From assembly GCA_964496875.1 (NCBI GenBank), contig CAZCBH010000002.1, positions 120,185-184,184 on the forward strand: a stretch of DNA of 64,000 nt, read 5' to 3'. The first letter of the stretch is position 1; each line of letters begins with the position of its first letter. A model generated the notes under the pieces. The model was not told the origin of the DNA. It did not search any database and worked only from the letters and a program-made list of their open reading frames with translations. The stretch is from RI-106 sp964496875 (GTDB lineage: Bacteria > Cyanobacteriota > Vampirovibrionia > Obscuribacterales > Obscuribacteraceae). The position numbers and the translations under genes are program-made. Below are positions 1 to 8,553 of the stretch, in pieces.

Positions 1-455
1 GACCGACAGGAGTCGATGTCCAGCCTGTTATTACCGATGGATTATCGGCTAAAGCCGTTGAGGCGAACGTGCCTGAACTTCTGCCGATGTTGAAAGACGG
101 CTGCGAGCTTGCTGGGTTCTCTTTTGGAAAGCCTGTGGCAGTGCGCTTCGGCAGGGTGGCGGTGGCAGATCAGATTGGAGAAGTTTTGCAAGCCCGGGTG
201 GTGGTCAATTTGATAGGAGAGCGTCCTGGTCTTTCCTCCGGTGTGGGATTGAGCGCTTATATCACTTACAGCCCCAGCATAACCTCCACCATAAGCTCGC
301 ACCGGACAGTGGTATCCAACATCAGTGGCGGTGCGCAATCCGGCGCATGCAAATATGGCACCCCGCCGCCGGAAGCCGGAGCCTATATTACTTATCTGCT
401 CAAGAAGATTTTTGAGTATGGAGTTTCCGGTGTCAGTCTACAGAAGCGCTTATGA
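1..455 (+). CDS. eutC: Ethanolamine ammonia-lyase small subunit, 3' part
   Basis: This is the C-terminal half of the small subunit of the adenosylcobalamin-dependent enzyme that splits ethanolamine into acetaldehyde and ammonia. The reading frame is open from base 3, so the gene starts outside the window; about 150 residues are visible against roughly 290 in the family. Family landmarks are the early VSDGLSA-like stretch (here ITDGLSAKAV), then VADQIGEVLQARVVVNLIGE followed by RPGLSS and AYITYSP, which form the cobalamin-side region. The stop codon overlaps the start of eutA in an ATGA arrangement, so the two are translationally coupled. The large subunit eutB is expected just upstream, outside the window. 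Only the family assignment is seen; activity is inferred. Confidence 0.93.
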   Translation, partial: PTGVDVQPVITDGLSAKAVEANVPELLPMLKDGCELAGFSFGKPVAVRFGRVAVADQIGEVLQARVVVNLIGERPGLSSGVGLSAYITYSPSITSTISSHRTVVSNISGGAQSGACKYGTPPPEAGAYITYLLKKIFEYGVSGVSLQKRL

Positions 456-1858
456 AGCAGGAGCTTCTCAGTGTCGGCATCGATATCGGTACCACCACCA
501 CGCATTTGGTGTTTTGCATGCTTCGAGCAGAGAATACCAGGGGCTTTTCTCAGATACCGCGTCAGAGAATCGCGGCAGATAGCAAGATTCTCTACCAGAG
601 TCCAATCTTTTTTACTCCCCTTGATAAAGACGACAACATTGACGCACCTGCCGTCTATAGACTGGTCGAAGCGGAGTATCGCAGAGCTTCGATAGAGCCC
701 GGTGCGGTCTCGTGCGGAGCCGCGATCATCACCGGAGAATCCGCCGCCAGGCGAAATGCCGCCGCGCTGATTGCAGAGTTGTCCCGACTGGCTGGTGATT
801 TCGTGGCGGCAAGCGCTGGTTCCGAACTGGAGAGTATCCTTTCTGCCAGGGGCTCGGGAGCCAGTGCTTTTTCCAGAAAAGCCGGCTGTCGGGTACGGAA
901 CATAGATATCGGTGGCGGTACTACGAACGCTGCCACTTTTTTCGCCGGTGAGCTTGAAAGTTCATGGTATCTCGATTTTGGCGGGCGGTTCATTCGCTTT
1001 ACAGAGGACGGTCTCGTCGCCTCGATATCTCCATCCGCTCAACAGCTTTTCAATGAGCTGGGCCTTGATATAAAATGTGGAGATAAGCCCCGCGAGTGCC
1101 TTCTGGTCGAGAGTGCCAATGCTGTTGCCGGAGCGATACTGGACACCTGTCTCGATTCTGATGATGATCAGATGCAGGCGCACCCTCATTACTGGTTCTC
1201 CGGTGGAGTGGCGGAGCTCATAAAGGAGAGCGAGAAGAACAAACTGGTCTATGGAGACATGGGAGTTTTTCTGGCGGACGCACTGCACCAAGAACTAGAG
1301 CGCCGCGGTCTTAGTTACAAGATAGCCGAGCAGGCAATTCGTGCCACCGTAATAGGTGCCGGTTCCGAAATTGTGCAGTTGAGCGGTCATACCGTTTTTG
1401 TCGACGAGGCTCTTTTGCCGCTTAAAAACCTGCCTCTATTGAGGGTGCCGGAAGGAGCCTCTCTAGCTTCTTGTTTGAGGGAACTCCGCAGAAACTATCT
1501 CGATCAATTCGAAGACGGGCCGGTAGCCCTGATTTTGCCTGATTTACCTTTGCACAGTTATAAAGCTTTGTGTGACGCAGCCGAGCAGATACTCGATTTT
1601 ATCGAAGCGGTGGAGCCGGTTGCGCCTCATGTTTTCCTCACCCGCTCCGACTCGGCCATGGCTCTTGGTCAGCAGATTCGCAAGAGAAGCAGAGATCTTC
1701 CTTTGATAGTACTGGACGGCATCGATCTGTTGGAGGGCGACTATCTAGAGATAGGCAGAGCGATTTCAGGGGGGCTTACCCTTCCTGTTATAGTCAAGAC
1801 CCTTGTTTTTCCGGATCAGCCGGATCAGATTGAGTTGTCCGAGGTCGAGGAGAAGTGA
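452..1858 (+). CDS. eutA: Ethanolamine ammonia-lyase reactivating factor EutA
   Basis: EutA is the ATP-dependent chaperone that releases damaged cobalamin from inactivated ethanolamine ammonia-lyase so that fresh coenzyme can bind. The 468-residue length is normal. It has the actin/Hsp70-like ATPase signature: a phosphate-1 loop GIDIGTTTTHLVF near residues 9-21 and a second glycine-rich loop RNIDIGGGTTNAATF near residues 148-162. The ATG lies inside the eutC stop (ATGA), which fixes the start. No shell-protein or eutD/E/G gene is visible downstream, so this may be a minimal, compartment-free system, although the upstream side is not visible. Confidence 0.93.
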   Translation: MKQELLSVGIDIGTTTTHLVFCMLRAENTRGFSQIPRQRIAADSKILYQSPIFFTPLDKDDNIDAPAVYRLVEAEYRRASIEPGAVSCGAAIITGESAARRNAAALIAELSRLAGDFVAASAGSELESILSARGSGASAFSRKAGCRVRNIDIGGGTTNAATFFAGELESSWYLDFGGRFIRFTEDGLVASISPSAQQLFNELGLDIKCGDKPRECLLVESANAVAGAILDTCLDSDDDQMQAHPHYWFSGGVAELIKESEKNKLVYGDMGVFLADALHQELERRGLSYKIAEQAIRATVIGAGSEIVQLSGHTVFVDEALLPLKNLPLLRVPEGASLASCLRELRRNYLDQFEDGPVALILPDLPLHSYKALCDAAEQILDFIEAVEPVAPHVFLTRSDSAMALGQQIRKRSRDLPLIVLDGIDLLEGDYLEIGRAISGGLTLPVIVKTLVFPDQPDQIELSEVEEK

Positions 1859-1892
1859 TGCAAGAAAAATTCCCTCAGAAGGGGCGTTATCG

Positions 1893-2624
1893 GTGACCGA
1901 TCAGCATTATCTGAACCCACTTCTGGTGGAACTGTATGATCTTGATAGTGGCTGGTCCGAAGACAGGCAATATTATCTTTCGCTGGCTTCCGGCAAAGAC
2001 ATGCGCATTCTTGATCTCGGTTGCGGTACCGGCCTGTTGTGCAATGCTTATGCGCAAACCGGTCATCATGTGGTAGGGGTCGACCCCTCTTCTGCTATGC
2101 TGCAGTCGGCTCGACAGAAAGAGTTCGGAGCAAAGATAGAGTGGATAGAATCATCGGCCCAGGAGTTTCGCTCTCCCCAAAAATTCGACCTCATTATAAT
2201 GACCGGTCATGCTTTTCAGGTGCTGCTCACCGATGAGGATATTGCCTCCACTTTCGATACTATCAAGGCTCAGCTCGCTCCCGGCGGACTTGCCGTTTTC
2301 GAGTCGAGAAATCCTTCTATAGAGTGGTCATCTAGATGGAACTATGAAATCGAGCTTTCCTGTCCCAGAGGATCTGTTATAGAGAGAAGAGAGTTTCTCT
2401 CCTTCGAAAGCGGGACCGAGTTCATGAATTTCGAATTGAAATACAGCTTTTCAGAGTCGGAGTTCGTTTCTAGAAGTCGTTTGAGATTTCCTGATTTAGA
2501 AAAGATCAAGTCGAGTCTTTTTGAAGCCTCGCTTGTCCTGGAAGCTTTGTTCGGAGACTGGCGGCAGGGAGAATTTCAGGAGAACAGCTCTGAAGAGATG
2601 ATCTTTCATGTGCGGTCGCGCTGA
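1893..2624 (+). CDS. Class I SAM-dependent methyltransferase
   Basis: This is a 243-residue Rossmann-fold methyltransferase. The SAM-binding motif I is ILDLGCGTGLLC at about residue 35, followed by the acidic motif II VVGVDPSSAML; the post-motif region (FDLIIMTGHAFQVL) is also typical. Substrate cannot be predicted. I chose the GTG at 1893 because an AAGGGG ribosome-binding site lies about 9 bases upstream and the protein then begins in the usual way; the open frame extends further upstream into eutA but without family similarity. It follows eutA by 34 bases and probably shares its transcript. It converges on the kinase gene at 2628 with a 3-base gap. Confidence 0.85.
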   Translation: MTDQHYLNPLLVELYDLDSGWSEDRQYYLSLASGKDMRILDLGCGTGLLCNAYAQTGHHVVGVDPSSAMLQSARQKEFGAKIEWIESSAQEFRSPQKFDLIIMTGHAFQVLLTDEDIASTFDTIKAQLAPGGLAVFESRNPSIEWSSRWNYEIELSCPRGSVIERREFLSFESGTEFMNFELKYSFSESEFVSRSRLRFPDLEKIKSSLFEASLVLEALFGDWRQGEFQENSSEEMIFHVRSR

Positions 2625-2627
2625 GTT

Positions 2628-3710
2628 TTATCTGGGTAGAGAAACCAGAAATTCACTGCCGCCAAGCGAAGAGGCTCTGTATTCGATTCTTCCATGGTGC
2701 AGATCGGTTATCAGCTTACACAGATACAGGCCAAGACCGGTTCCGATTGTCCGTCTGCCATGCTTGTTCTTGTGAAACCGTTCGAAAATCGTCGGCAGTT
2801 CGTCCTCGGGTATGCCCGGACCAGAGTCACCGACCGCTATTTCTATCGAGTCGTCTAGTTCTTTGTAGTAAGTTTGAATCTGTCCGCCCTGGGGCGTGTA
2901 TTTGATGGCATTGGATACCAGGTTGAAGAGCAGGCGAAAAATCTCTTTTCTGTCTCCATCTATTTTGATGGAGCCCTTGCCGGGGGCAGGATTGAGTTTG
3001 ATATTCTTGGCTCGCATGAGAGGCTCGAGCGACTCGCAACATTCGTCAAGTAGTATTTTTAGATTGACCGGTTCGATGTCCAGTTTCAAGTCTCCCTGGT
3101 CGTAGTTCGCCATAGACAGTAGAGATTCGCACATATCGAGCAGCAGCCGAATATTGTCGATGCTCTTGGTCAGAATCGTTTTGTATCTGTCCGGCATCTC
3201 ACCATAGGTGCCGTCATAGGCTTGCTGCATCGTCATGTTCAAAGCCAGAAGCGGTGTTTTGAGATCATGGGTGAGAGCATAGGCGAAGTCTTTGATAGTC
3301 TCGGATTTTGCCAGTAGATTCTCATGCAGCTCTAGAATTCTAAGACCAGAATTTATTCTTGCCAGAAGTTCGTTTTTATTGAAGGGTTTGGTCAGGTAGT
3401 CATCGGCACCGGCGTTGATGCCTGTGATCAGATCCTCTGCCTGCACTTTTGCCGTCAGCAGGATGAAATAAGTGTAGTCGCTCTCTTTTTTCTGGCGGAC
3501 GTATTTGAGTACTTCAAGACCATCTACAGCAGGCATCATCCAGTCGCAGATGATCATCCTCGGGGCATCCGCGTCGTCGACAGCTTTGATTGCCTCTTTG
3601 CCGTCGCTCAGTGCCACCACATTGAAACCGGATTTTGTGAGGATGGTTTTGAGAAGCAATAGTGAGTTCGGGTCGTCGTCGACGATTAATATCCTTTTAC
3701 TAGCTGTCAT
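2628..3710 (-). CDS. Receiver-histidine kinase fusion protein
   Basis: This 360-residue soluble protein has an N-terminal response-regulator receiver followed by a histidine kinase. The receiver carries an acidic pocket (VDDD near residue 11), phosphoacceptor Asp56 in MIICDWMMP, and the conserved Lys in DDYLTKPF (108). The HisKA box FAYALTHDLKTPL places the phosphorylated His at about residue 148. The ATP-binding domain shows the N box (NLVSNAIKYTP), G1 (GDSGPGIP) and G2 (GTGLGLYLCK). There are no membrane segments. Its start overlaps the stop of the upstream hybrid kinase by 4 bases, so the two are coupled. A kinase whose input is itself a receiver is probably driven by phosphotransfer, most simply from that hybrid kinase. 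Confidence 0.92.
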   Translation of the reverse strand: MTASKRILIVDDDPNSLLLLKTILTKSGFNVVALSDGKEAIKAVDDADAPRMIICDWMMPAVDGLEVLKYVRQKKESDYTYFILLTAKVQAEDLITGINAGADDYLTKPFNKNELLARINSGLRILELHENLLAKSETIKDFAYALTHDLKTPLLALNMTMQQAYDGTYGEMPDRYKTILTKSIDNIRLLLDMCESLLSMANYDQGDLKLDIEPVNLKILLDECCESLEPLMRAKNIKLNPAPGKGSIKIDGDRKEIFRLLFNLVSNAIKYTPQGGQIQTYYKELDDSIEIAVGDSGPGIPEDELPTIFERFHKNKHGRRTIGTGLGLYLCKLITDLHHGRIEYRASSLGGSEFLVSLPR

Positions 3711-6208
3711 TTTTTGCTCATCTCACTTAATTCCAGTGCCACTTTCTCCAGTTGTTCTACTAAGAGAGTCTTCAGTTGTTTGACCTGGTCTTCCTTCTTT
3801 TCTCGGGCTGCTTGTTCCAGTCTGTTTAGAGTGTCGATTACCGCTTCGGCGCCAAGGTTGCTTACCGCTCCCCGAATGCGGTGGGTGGCGGCTTCCAGGC
3901 TTCCCTGTCCATTACTCTCGAGGACAATCTTTTTGTATTCCGGCAAAGTATTGATGAAGGTTTCGGAAGCTTCTTTAATCAGTTCCCAGTCATTTTGAAA
4001 GAGTTCTTGAATAAATTGATTTTGGATGAGAGCCGTCTCGCTTCGAACTTCATGGAAAGAATCTCCGGTAGAGCAGAGTTCTTCCAACTTTCGGAAGAGT
4101 TCGCTCGAAGAAAAGGGTTTTGAAATATAGTCGTCTACTCCCGCTTCGATGAATTTCTCTCGTTCGTCTCTGGTGGCATAGGCGGTGGAGGCGATGATGG
4201 TGATGTGTTTTCCGGTCTCTTCTTCTTGGGCTCGGATAAGCTTGGTTGCTGTGATTCCGTCCATGGTCGGCATTTGCAGGTCCATAATCACCGCATCATA
4301 GTCTGACTTTGCCAGCTCTTTAAGGACCTCCTGTCCATTTTCTACGATTGTACATTTGTGCCCTCTTCTCGCGAGGAGCAGAGAGACAATCTTCTGATTT
4401 ACCTTGTCATCTTCGGCTATCAGAATGTTATAGGAAATGTCGTTGATACCACTGGTGGAGCTTGACTGAATTCGTTCTCTCAGTTGCGGATAGCGCTCGA
4501 TACTTTCGCTTAAAGCTGTAAACAGGCGAGTCTCACTGACAGGTTTGCTCACCACATGATGAATATTCAGCTCCGAGACATCCAGTGATACTTTAGAGCG
4601 GCTGTTTTGACTGAGCAGTAGAATCGGCATGTCGAAGAATTTGGGGTCATTGCGAATTTGCGCCACCAGATCGAGACCTTCCATCTCGGAAGAACCATGA
4701 TCGATGATCGCTATCGAATACGGCGTGCCCTGATTGTGGGCATTGAGCAGCTCTTTCACGGCGTCTGCGTTGGATGTTACCGATTTGACTTTCATGTGCC
4801 ATGACTCGAGCATCAAAGCCAATACTTTTCTGGAAACAGCGTCCTCGTCCACCACGAGCACGGAAAGGTCTTGCAGAATGTTCGTGGCTTTGAGAGATAG
4901 TTTTCCGTCGCTGTAAGCAGGTTTTTGAAGAGTGATCACAAAACTGAATTTGGAGCCGCTGCCTTCTTCGCTTTCCAGCCAGATCCAGCCTTTCATCATC
5001 TCCACAAGTTTGTGAGCAATAGTCAGTCCCAGTCCGGTACCACCATAGTTTCTCGAAACCGAGCTGTCGGCCTGGATAAATGCTTCGAAGATGGAATTTT
5101 TCTTGTCGTCGGGAATTCCAATACCGGTGTCGACCACTTCGCAGCGAATCGCCACCTCTTCTTCGCTTTGCTCCTTGCTGTCTTCCAGGGCGACCGTTAC
5201 GAAGATGCTGCCCCGGTCTGTAAACTTGAGAGCGTTACTGATTAGATTGAGAAGGATCTGTCTTATCCTGTTCCAGTCTCCAATAAGAATATTCGGAATA
5301 TCTTCGGCAATTTCATAATTCAAAGCCAGGCCTTTCTTGGAGGCATTGAAAGAGAAAAGCTGTACTACTTCCGCCACCGATTCGTGCAGATCGAAGGGCT
5401 CCAGAACAAGGCTGAGTTGACCGGATTCGATTTTTGAGAAATCGAGAATATCATCCACGATGCCGGTGAGCACCTCGGCGGATCGTTTAGCCGTGACCAG
5501 ATAATCTATTTGCTCTTCGCTCAATTCGGTATCGAGAGCCAGTTGCAGCATTCCATATATACCGTTGAGCGGCGTTCTTATTTCGTGGCTTACCTGGGCG
5601 ATAAATTCGTCCTTGGCTTTACTGGTTTTTTCGGAAGCTTCCTTTGCTTTCTTTAGATTATCGATTACCTTTTTTCTCTCTGACACATCCTGAATAAAGG
5701 CACAGAAATATTGTGTGTCTCCCTGGTGAATCGGCACGACCGATATCTCAACCGGAAACTCCTCTCCGTCGCTTCTCAATGCTGTCATAGAGAGCCTTTT
5801 ATTGAGAATGGGCGAATCGCTGTTCTCCATGTCTTTCATGACTTCTCTCGACTTCAAAAAGTTTGTCCAGCCTCTTTCGTAGGCTTCTCTGTAGCGCTTG
5901 GGAATAATCAGCTCCAGTATTTTCTTACCCTGGGCTTCTTTGCGCTGCCAGCCGAAGATCTCTTCGGCGCGGTCGTTCCAGAAAATAATCCTGCCCAGTT
6001 GGTTGGTGCCTACCACGGCATCCAGGGCTCCAGTAAGCACTTGCTCTATATTGGTCCGGAAGCTGCGGTCATCTAAGGCTACCGCCATGGTTTTGCCGGA
6101 GCTGGTCATGTGCTCCCAGTCCAGCTGCTCTCGAAGACCGACCAGTTCTTCTTCCAACCGGGCTATTTGCTCCAGGATTTCATTTTTGCTTTTCTTTTTG
6201 CTTTTCAT
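3707..6208 (-). CDS. Hybrid sensor histidine kinase (PAS-HisKA-HATPase-REC-REC-HPt)
   Basis: This is an 833-residue cytoplasmic BarA/ArcB-like hybrid kinase. From the N-terminus it has a short Lys/Glu-rich coiled coil (about 3-35) and a PAS domain (about 50-175; ending FCAFIQDVSERKK). A HisKA box follows (FIAQVSHEIRTPLNG), then HATPase (NLISNALKFTDRG, GTGLGLTIAHKL). The first receiver-like domain starts at LSVLVVDEDAVSRK and reads AIIDHGSSEMEG around the Asp. The second, clearly functional, receiver has ILIAEDDKVNQ, DAVIMDLQMPTMDG and DDYISKPF. The C-terminal HPt domain has its His in AATHRIRGAVSNLGA, with Arg where Lys is usual. No transmembrane segment is seen, so the signal is probably cytoplasmic. 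It diverges from the NarL-type regulator at 6310 across about 100 bases, suggesting a common pathway. Confidence 0.93.
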   Translation of the reverse strand: MKSKKKSKNEILEQIARLEEELVGLREQLDWEHMTSSGKTMAVALDDRSFRTNIEQVLTGALDAVVGTNQLGRIIFWNDRAEEIFGWQRKEAQGKKILELIIPKRYREAYERGWTNFLKSREVMKDMENSDSPILNKRLSMTALRSDGEEFPVEISVVPIHQGDTQYFCAFIQDVSERKKVIDNLKKAKEASEKTSKAKDEFIAQVSHEIRTPLNGIYGMLQLALDTELSEEQIDYLVTAKRSAEVLTGIVDDILDFSKIESGQLSLVLEPFDLHESVAEVVQLFSFNASKKGLALNYEIAEDIPNILIGDWNRIRQILLNLISNALKFTDRGSIFVTVALEDSKEQSEEEVAIRCEVVDTGIGIPDDKKNSIFEAFIQADSSVSRNYGGTGLGLTIAHKLVEMMKGWIWLESEEGSGSKFSFVITLQKPAYSDGKLSLKATNILQDLSVLVVDEDAVSRKVLALMLESWHMKVKSVTSNADAVKELLNAHNQGTPYSIAIIDHGSSEMEGLDLVAQIRNDPKFFDMPILLLSQNSRSKVSLDVSELNIHHVVSKPVSETRLFTALSESIERYPQLRERIQSSSTSGINDISYNILIAEDDKVNQKIVSLLLARRGHKCTIVENGQEVLKELAKSDYDAVIMDLQMPTMDGITATKLIRAQEEETGKHITIIASTAYATRDEREKFIEAGVDDYISKPFSSSELFRKLEELCSTGDSFHEVRSETALIQNQFIQELFQNDWELIKEASETFINTLPEYKKIVLESNGQGSLEAATHRIRGAVSNLGAEAVIDTLNRLEQAAREKKEDQVKQLKTLLVEQLEKVALELSEMSKK

Positions 6209-6309
6209 TGCAAAGTGAAATTCCTGGTCTCTATGGACGTGAGTCTGCTTGCATTTACTATATCATCGCGAGCTGTTTTAATAAGAGATACCCGGAGGGG
6301 GTCAGGTTG

Positions 6310-6972
6310 ATGCCGGAAATTGCTAAAAAGATATCAGTCGTAATAGTGGAAGACCATGAATTGATGAGGGACGGTATTCGCTCATCTATAGAAGCAGATC
6401 AGCGTTTCGAGGTGGTCGGCGAAGCCGCGGACGGTGAAGAAGCTGTGGAGCTTGTCAATCGTCTCTGTCCGGATGTGGTGATTATGGATATCGGACTTCC
6501 CAAGCTCGATGGCATAGAGGCGACCAGAAAGCTGAACGAACTCGTCCCCCAGGTCAAAGTTATTATGTTGACTTCTCACCGTTCCGAAAACGAAGTCTTT
6601 GCTTCGTTTTGTTCCGGCGCCTCGGGTTATTGCCTTAAGGAATCCGCTTCAAAACTGTTGAAGACAGCGCTGGCTTCGGTGGCCGATGGCGCTATCTGGT
6701 TTGACCCTCATATTGCCGGTTTCGTGGTCGAGGCCTTTTCTGTGGCCGGTCGCGGTGTCGGCAAAGACCTATCGGTGGATAATCCACTATCTGAACGGGA
6801 GGTGGACGTTCTGAAGCTGGTAGTAGAGGGGATGAGTAATAAAGAGATAGCTTCGGCGCTCACAATCAGCACCGCCACGGTGCGCACTCACGTAGAGCAT
6901 ATTTTAGAGAAACTTGCTGTTTCCGGAAGGACCCAGGCTGCCGTAGAGGCGATCCGGCGAAACCTGGTTTGA
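6310..6972 (+). CDS. NarL/FixJ-family response regulator
   Basis: This 220-residue DNA-binding regulator has a complete receiver: VIVEDHELMRDG at 11-22, phosphoacceptor Asp60 in VVIMDIGLPKLDG, and conserved Lys in GYCLKES. A LuxR-type helix-turn-helix sits at the C-terminus (LSEREVDVLKLVVEGMSNKE, then TVRTHVEHILEKL). The ATG at 6310 is preceded by GGAGGGGG at 6294-6301, a strong ribosome-binding site. The same frame is open back to 6208, but that stretch shows no family similarity. It is divergent from the hybrid kinase operon and is its most likely output. Confidence 0.93.
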   Translation: MPEIAKKISVVIVEDHELMRDGIRSSIEADQRFEVVGEAADGEEAVELVNRLCPDVVIMDIGLPKLDGIEATRKLNELVPQVKVIMLTSHRSENEVFASFCSGASGYCLKESASKLLKTALASVADGAIWFDPHIAGFVVEAFSVAGRGVGKDLSVDNPLSEREVDVLKLVVEGMSNKEIASALTISTATVRTHVEHILEKLAVSGRTQAAVEAIRRNLV

Positions 6973-7002
6973 GAAAGGTTTTTGGGGCGGTATCCGTCAG
7001 TT

Positions 7003-7131
7003 GACCGATAACCGAAATCGGTCAGGCAATCGGCCTGAAACCGGCAATCTTTACGATGTGCAGGCAGGCATCGGCTTGCTAATCTGAAGATAGGCAGATG
7101 AAACGCAGTCGCAGAATCTTGGGATTCTGCG
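7003..7131 (+). promoter_or_regulatory. Hairpin-rich leader upstream of the Flp-like pilin gene
   Basis: Three perfect inverted repeats lie between the regulator stop and the pilin ATG. They are GACCGAT/ATCGGTC (7003-7009 with 7017-7023), CAGGC/GCCTG (7023-7027 with 7033-7037), and a 9-bp stem CGCAGAATC/GATTCTGCG with a TTGG loop (7110-7118 with 7123-7131). The last ends 25 bases before the start codon. None is followed by a run of T, so they are not standard terminators. They do not match a riboswitch consensus I can recall. A structured 5' untranslated region is my inference. Confidence 0.4.
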
Positions 7132-7156
7132 CTCAATAAAAAGTGGGCAGAGAATC

Positions 7157-7654
7157 ATGGAAATAAAACTTACTAGAATACAAAGACTTGTATCCCAATT
7201 TTTTTCTGAAGAATTCACCGAAGATGAATCCGGTCAAGGTATAACCGAATATGGTGCGGTACTTGCTTTTGTCGCTCTGATAGTCGCCATGGTTTTTATG
7301 GCCGGTCAGGGTATGAGCAGCTCGGTGAGCAGCCTCTTCAATGCTCCGGTCAATCAGTTGGAGCAAGTAGTGGCCTATGATGCCAGTGGTGCCGGTGCAT
7401 CGAGTGGTGGCGGTGCTGCAGGGGACAGTGGTTCTTCGGCGTCTTCCGGATCTTCTTCTTCTTCTTCTTCGGGTGCTTCCGACACATCGAGTTCATCCGG
7501 CTCTAGTTCTGGATCTTCTGATTCTTCGAGTGCTTCGTCCGGCGGCTCCAGCTCTAATGCGGGTGGTAATTCCGGCAATTCCAACTCTAATGCCGGTGGC
7601 AACGGCAACGGCAGAGGCAATGGCAGAGGCGGTAATACCAGATTTACTCGCTAA
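7157..7654 (+). CDS. Flp-like (type IVb) pilin-related protein with Ser/Gly/Asn-rich tail
   Basis: This is a 165-residue small secreted or membrane-anchored protein. Residues 1-27 are a charged leader ending in DESGQGITEYGAVLAF, which closely follows the class IVb prepilin pattern (Gly cleavage site, then a Glu-Tyr pair ahead of a hydrophobic segment), followed by VALIVAMVFMAG. Flp pilins are usually about 50-80 residues. Here the helix is followed by a long low-complexity tail, first Ser-rich (about 85-135), then Gly/Asn-rich. The Ser run is encoded by an in-frame TCT repeat at about 7451-7470. No prepilin peptidase, TadA or TadB gene is nearby, so assembly would depend on machinery elsewhere. 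The start is ATG in gagaatcATG. Pilus membership is inferred from the N-terminus only. Confidence 0.72.
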   Translation: MEIKLTRIQRLVSQFFSEEFTEDESGQGITEYGAVLAFVALIVAMVFMAGQGMSSSVSSLFNAPVNQLEQVVAYDASGAGASSGGGAAGDSGSSASSGSSSSSSSGASDTSSSSGSSSGSSDSSSASSGGSSSNAGGNSGNSNSNAGGNGNGRGNGRGGNTRFTR

Positions 7655-7695
7655 TAGTGTCGATTTATCTCTATAAACTGAGGAAGGTGATAGTA

Positions 7696-8442
7696 ATGGG
7701 GGAGATAGAATTCAATTCGCAGTCGGGAACTTTGCCGAACCGGTCGACTTATTCTGATTTACCGATACAGGTGGCAGAAAGAGCGGTTTCGCAAAGAGAA
7801 TTCTGCCAGGAACTGGGGGGAGAGTCAGTCGGCGCAATCAAAGTACTTCAGGCACTCTCAAAGATTCTTGGCAAGAATTTTTGTTTGACCGACGACCGCT
7901 ATACTTATAACAGCATTCTGAATCGGGGGGCTGTAAAGCTTCAGTTTCAGATAGTGCAACAGTTTCAGGCAGAGTTCAGCACCATGGGGTCGCTCACCTT
8001 GCAGTCGGCTCGATTGATGATAGATCGCAGTTGCCGGGCTGAAGTCTATATCGAAGGCGATACCATCCGCCTTGAAAACCTGAGTGGTGTCTTCGTCGTT
8101 CTGGTAGACGGTAAGAGGAGGTTAAGGGGTGAGATTCGATTGATTCTCGTCGAGTTCGAAGAGGAGAATGGTCTGGTGGTCTCTATCGACGCCACGAATC
8201 CGTTTTCAAAGATGGGGGCTAATAGCCAGGTCAAATTGCGCTTGAATGTAGGCGGTAAGCCGGTTCGACGCTATGTCGAATCCGGATCGGAAGAGCGTAA
8301 CTCTTCCATGAAGAGATTTCGCAACAGCTACAGTAGCATCGAGAGCGTATCCCGTACCGGTGTATTCAGGGTCAAGTTGACCCATAGTCTGTTACGCTGG
8401 CTCGGTTCTTTGAAAGAGATACTGGGTCGTAAGGGGAGTTAG
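7696..8442 (+). CDS. Conserved-looking protein of unknown function
   Basis: This is a 248-residue protein I do not recognise. There is no signal peptide or transmembrane segment. The N-terminal 60 residues look polar and flexible, the middle part is predicted mixed alpha/beta (for example VYIEGDTIRLENLSGVFVV), and the C-terminus is basic (RWLGSLKEILGRKGS). I chose the ATG at 7696 because AGGAAGG precedes it at 7681-7687; the open frame starts 39 bases earlier without such a site. It lies 41 bases after the pilin-like gene on the same strand and is probably co-transcribed, so a role connected with that protein or with PilZ/envelope functions is possible but unsupported. Confidence 0.6.
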   Translation: MGEIEFNSQSGTLPNRSTYSDLPIQVAERAVSQREFCQELGGESVGAIKVLQALSKILGKNFCLTDDRYTYNSILNRGAVKLQFQIVQQFQAEFSTMGSLTLQSARLMIDRSCRAEVYIEGDTIRLENLSGVFVVLVDGKRRLRGEIRLILVEFEEENGLVVSIDATNPFSKMGANSQVKLRLNVGGKPVRRYVESGSEERNSSMKRFRNSYSSIESVSRTGVFRVKLTHSLLRWLGSLKEILGRKGS

Positions 8443-8553
8443 TTGAATGCCGTCAATTCCAGCAGTGCCGCGATTGCAATCTGCAAACATTTGCCTAAAA
8501 ATTACACTACCCGCGGTGAGTTCTATCTCGTCTTAAAATAATACGAGAAGGCG

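Noticed and set aside
7003..7131. Cyclic-di-GMP riboswitch before the pilin-like gene
   Set aside because: The conserved GEMM core sequences are not present; only generic hairpins are seen.
7375..7620. Antisense frame rich in Glu/Pro/Leu opposite the pilin-like tail
   Set aside because: It is the complement of a repetitive Ser/Gly-coding stretch, which leaves other frames open by composition.
8447..8536. 29-residue plus-strand frame after the hypothetical gene at 7696
   Set aside because: No ribosome-binding site, no signal or family features, and chance length.
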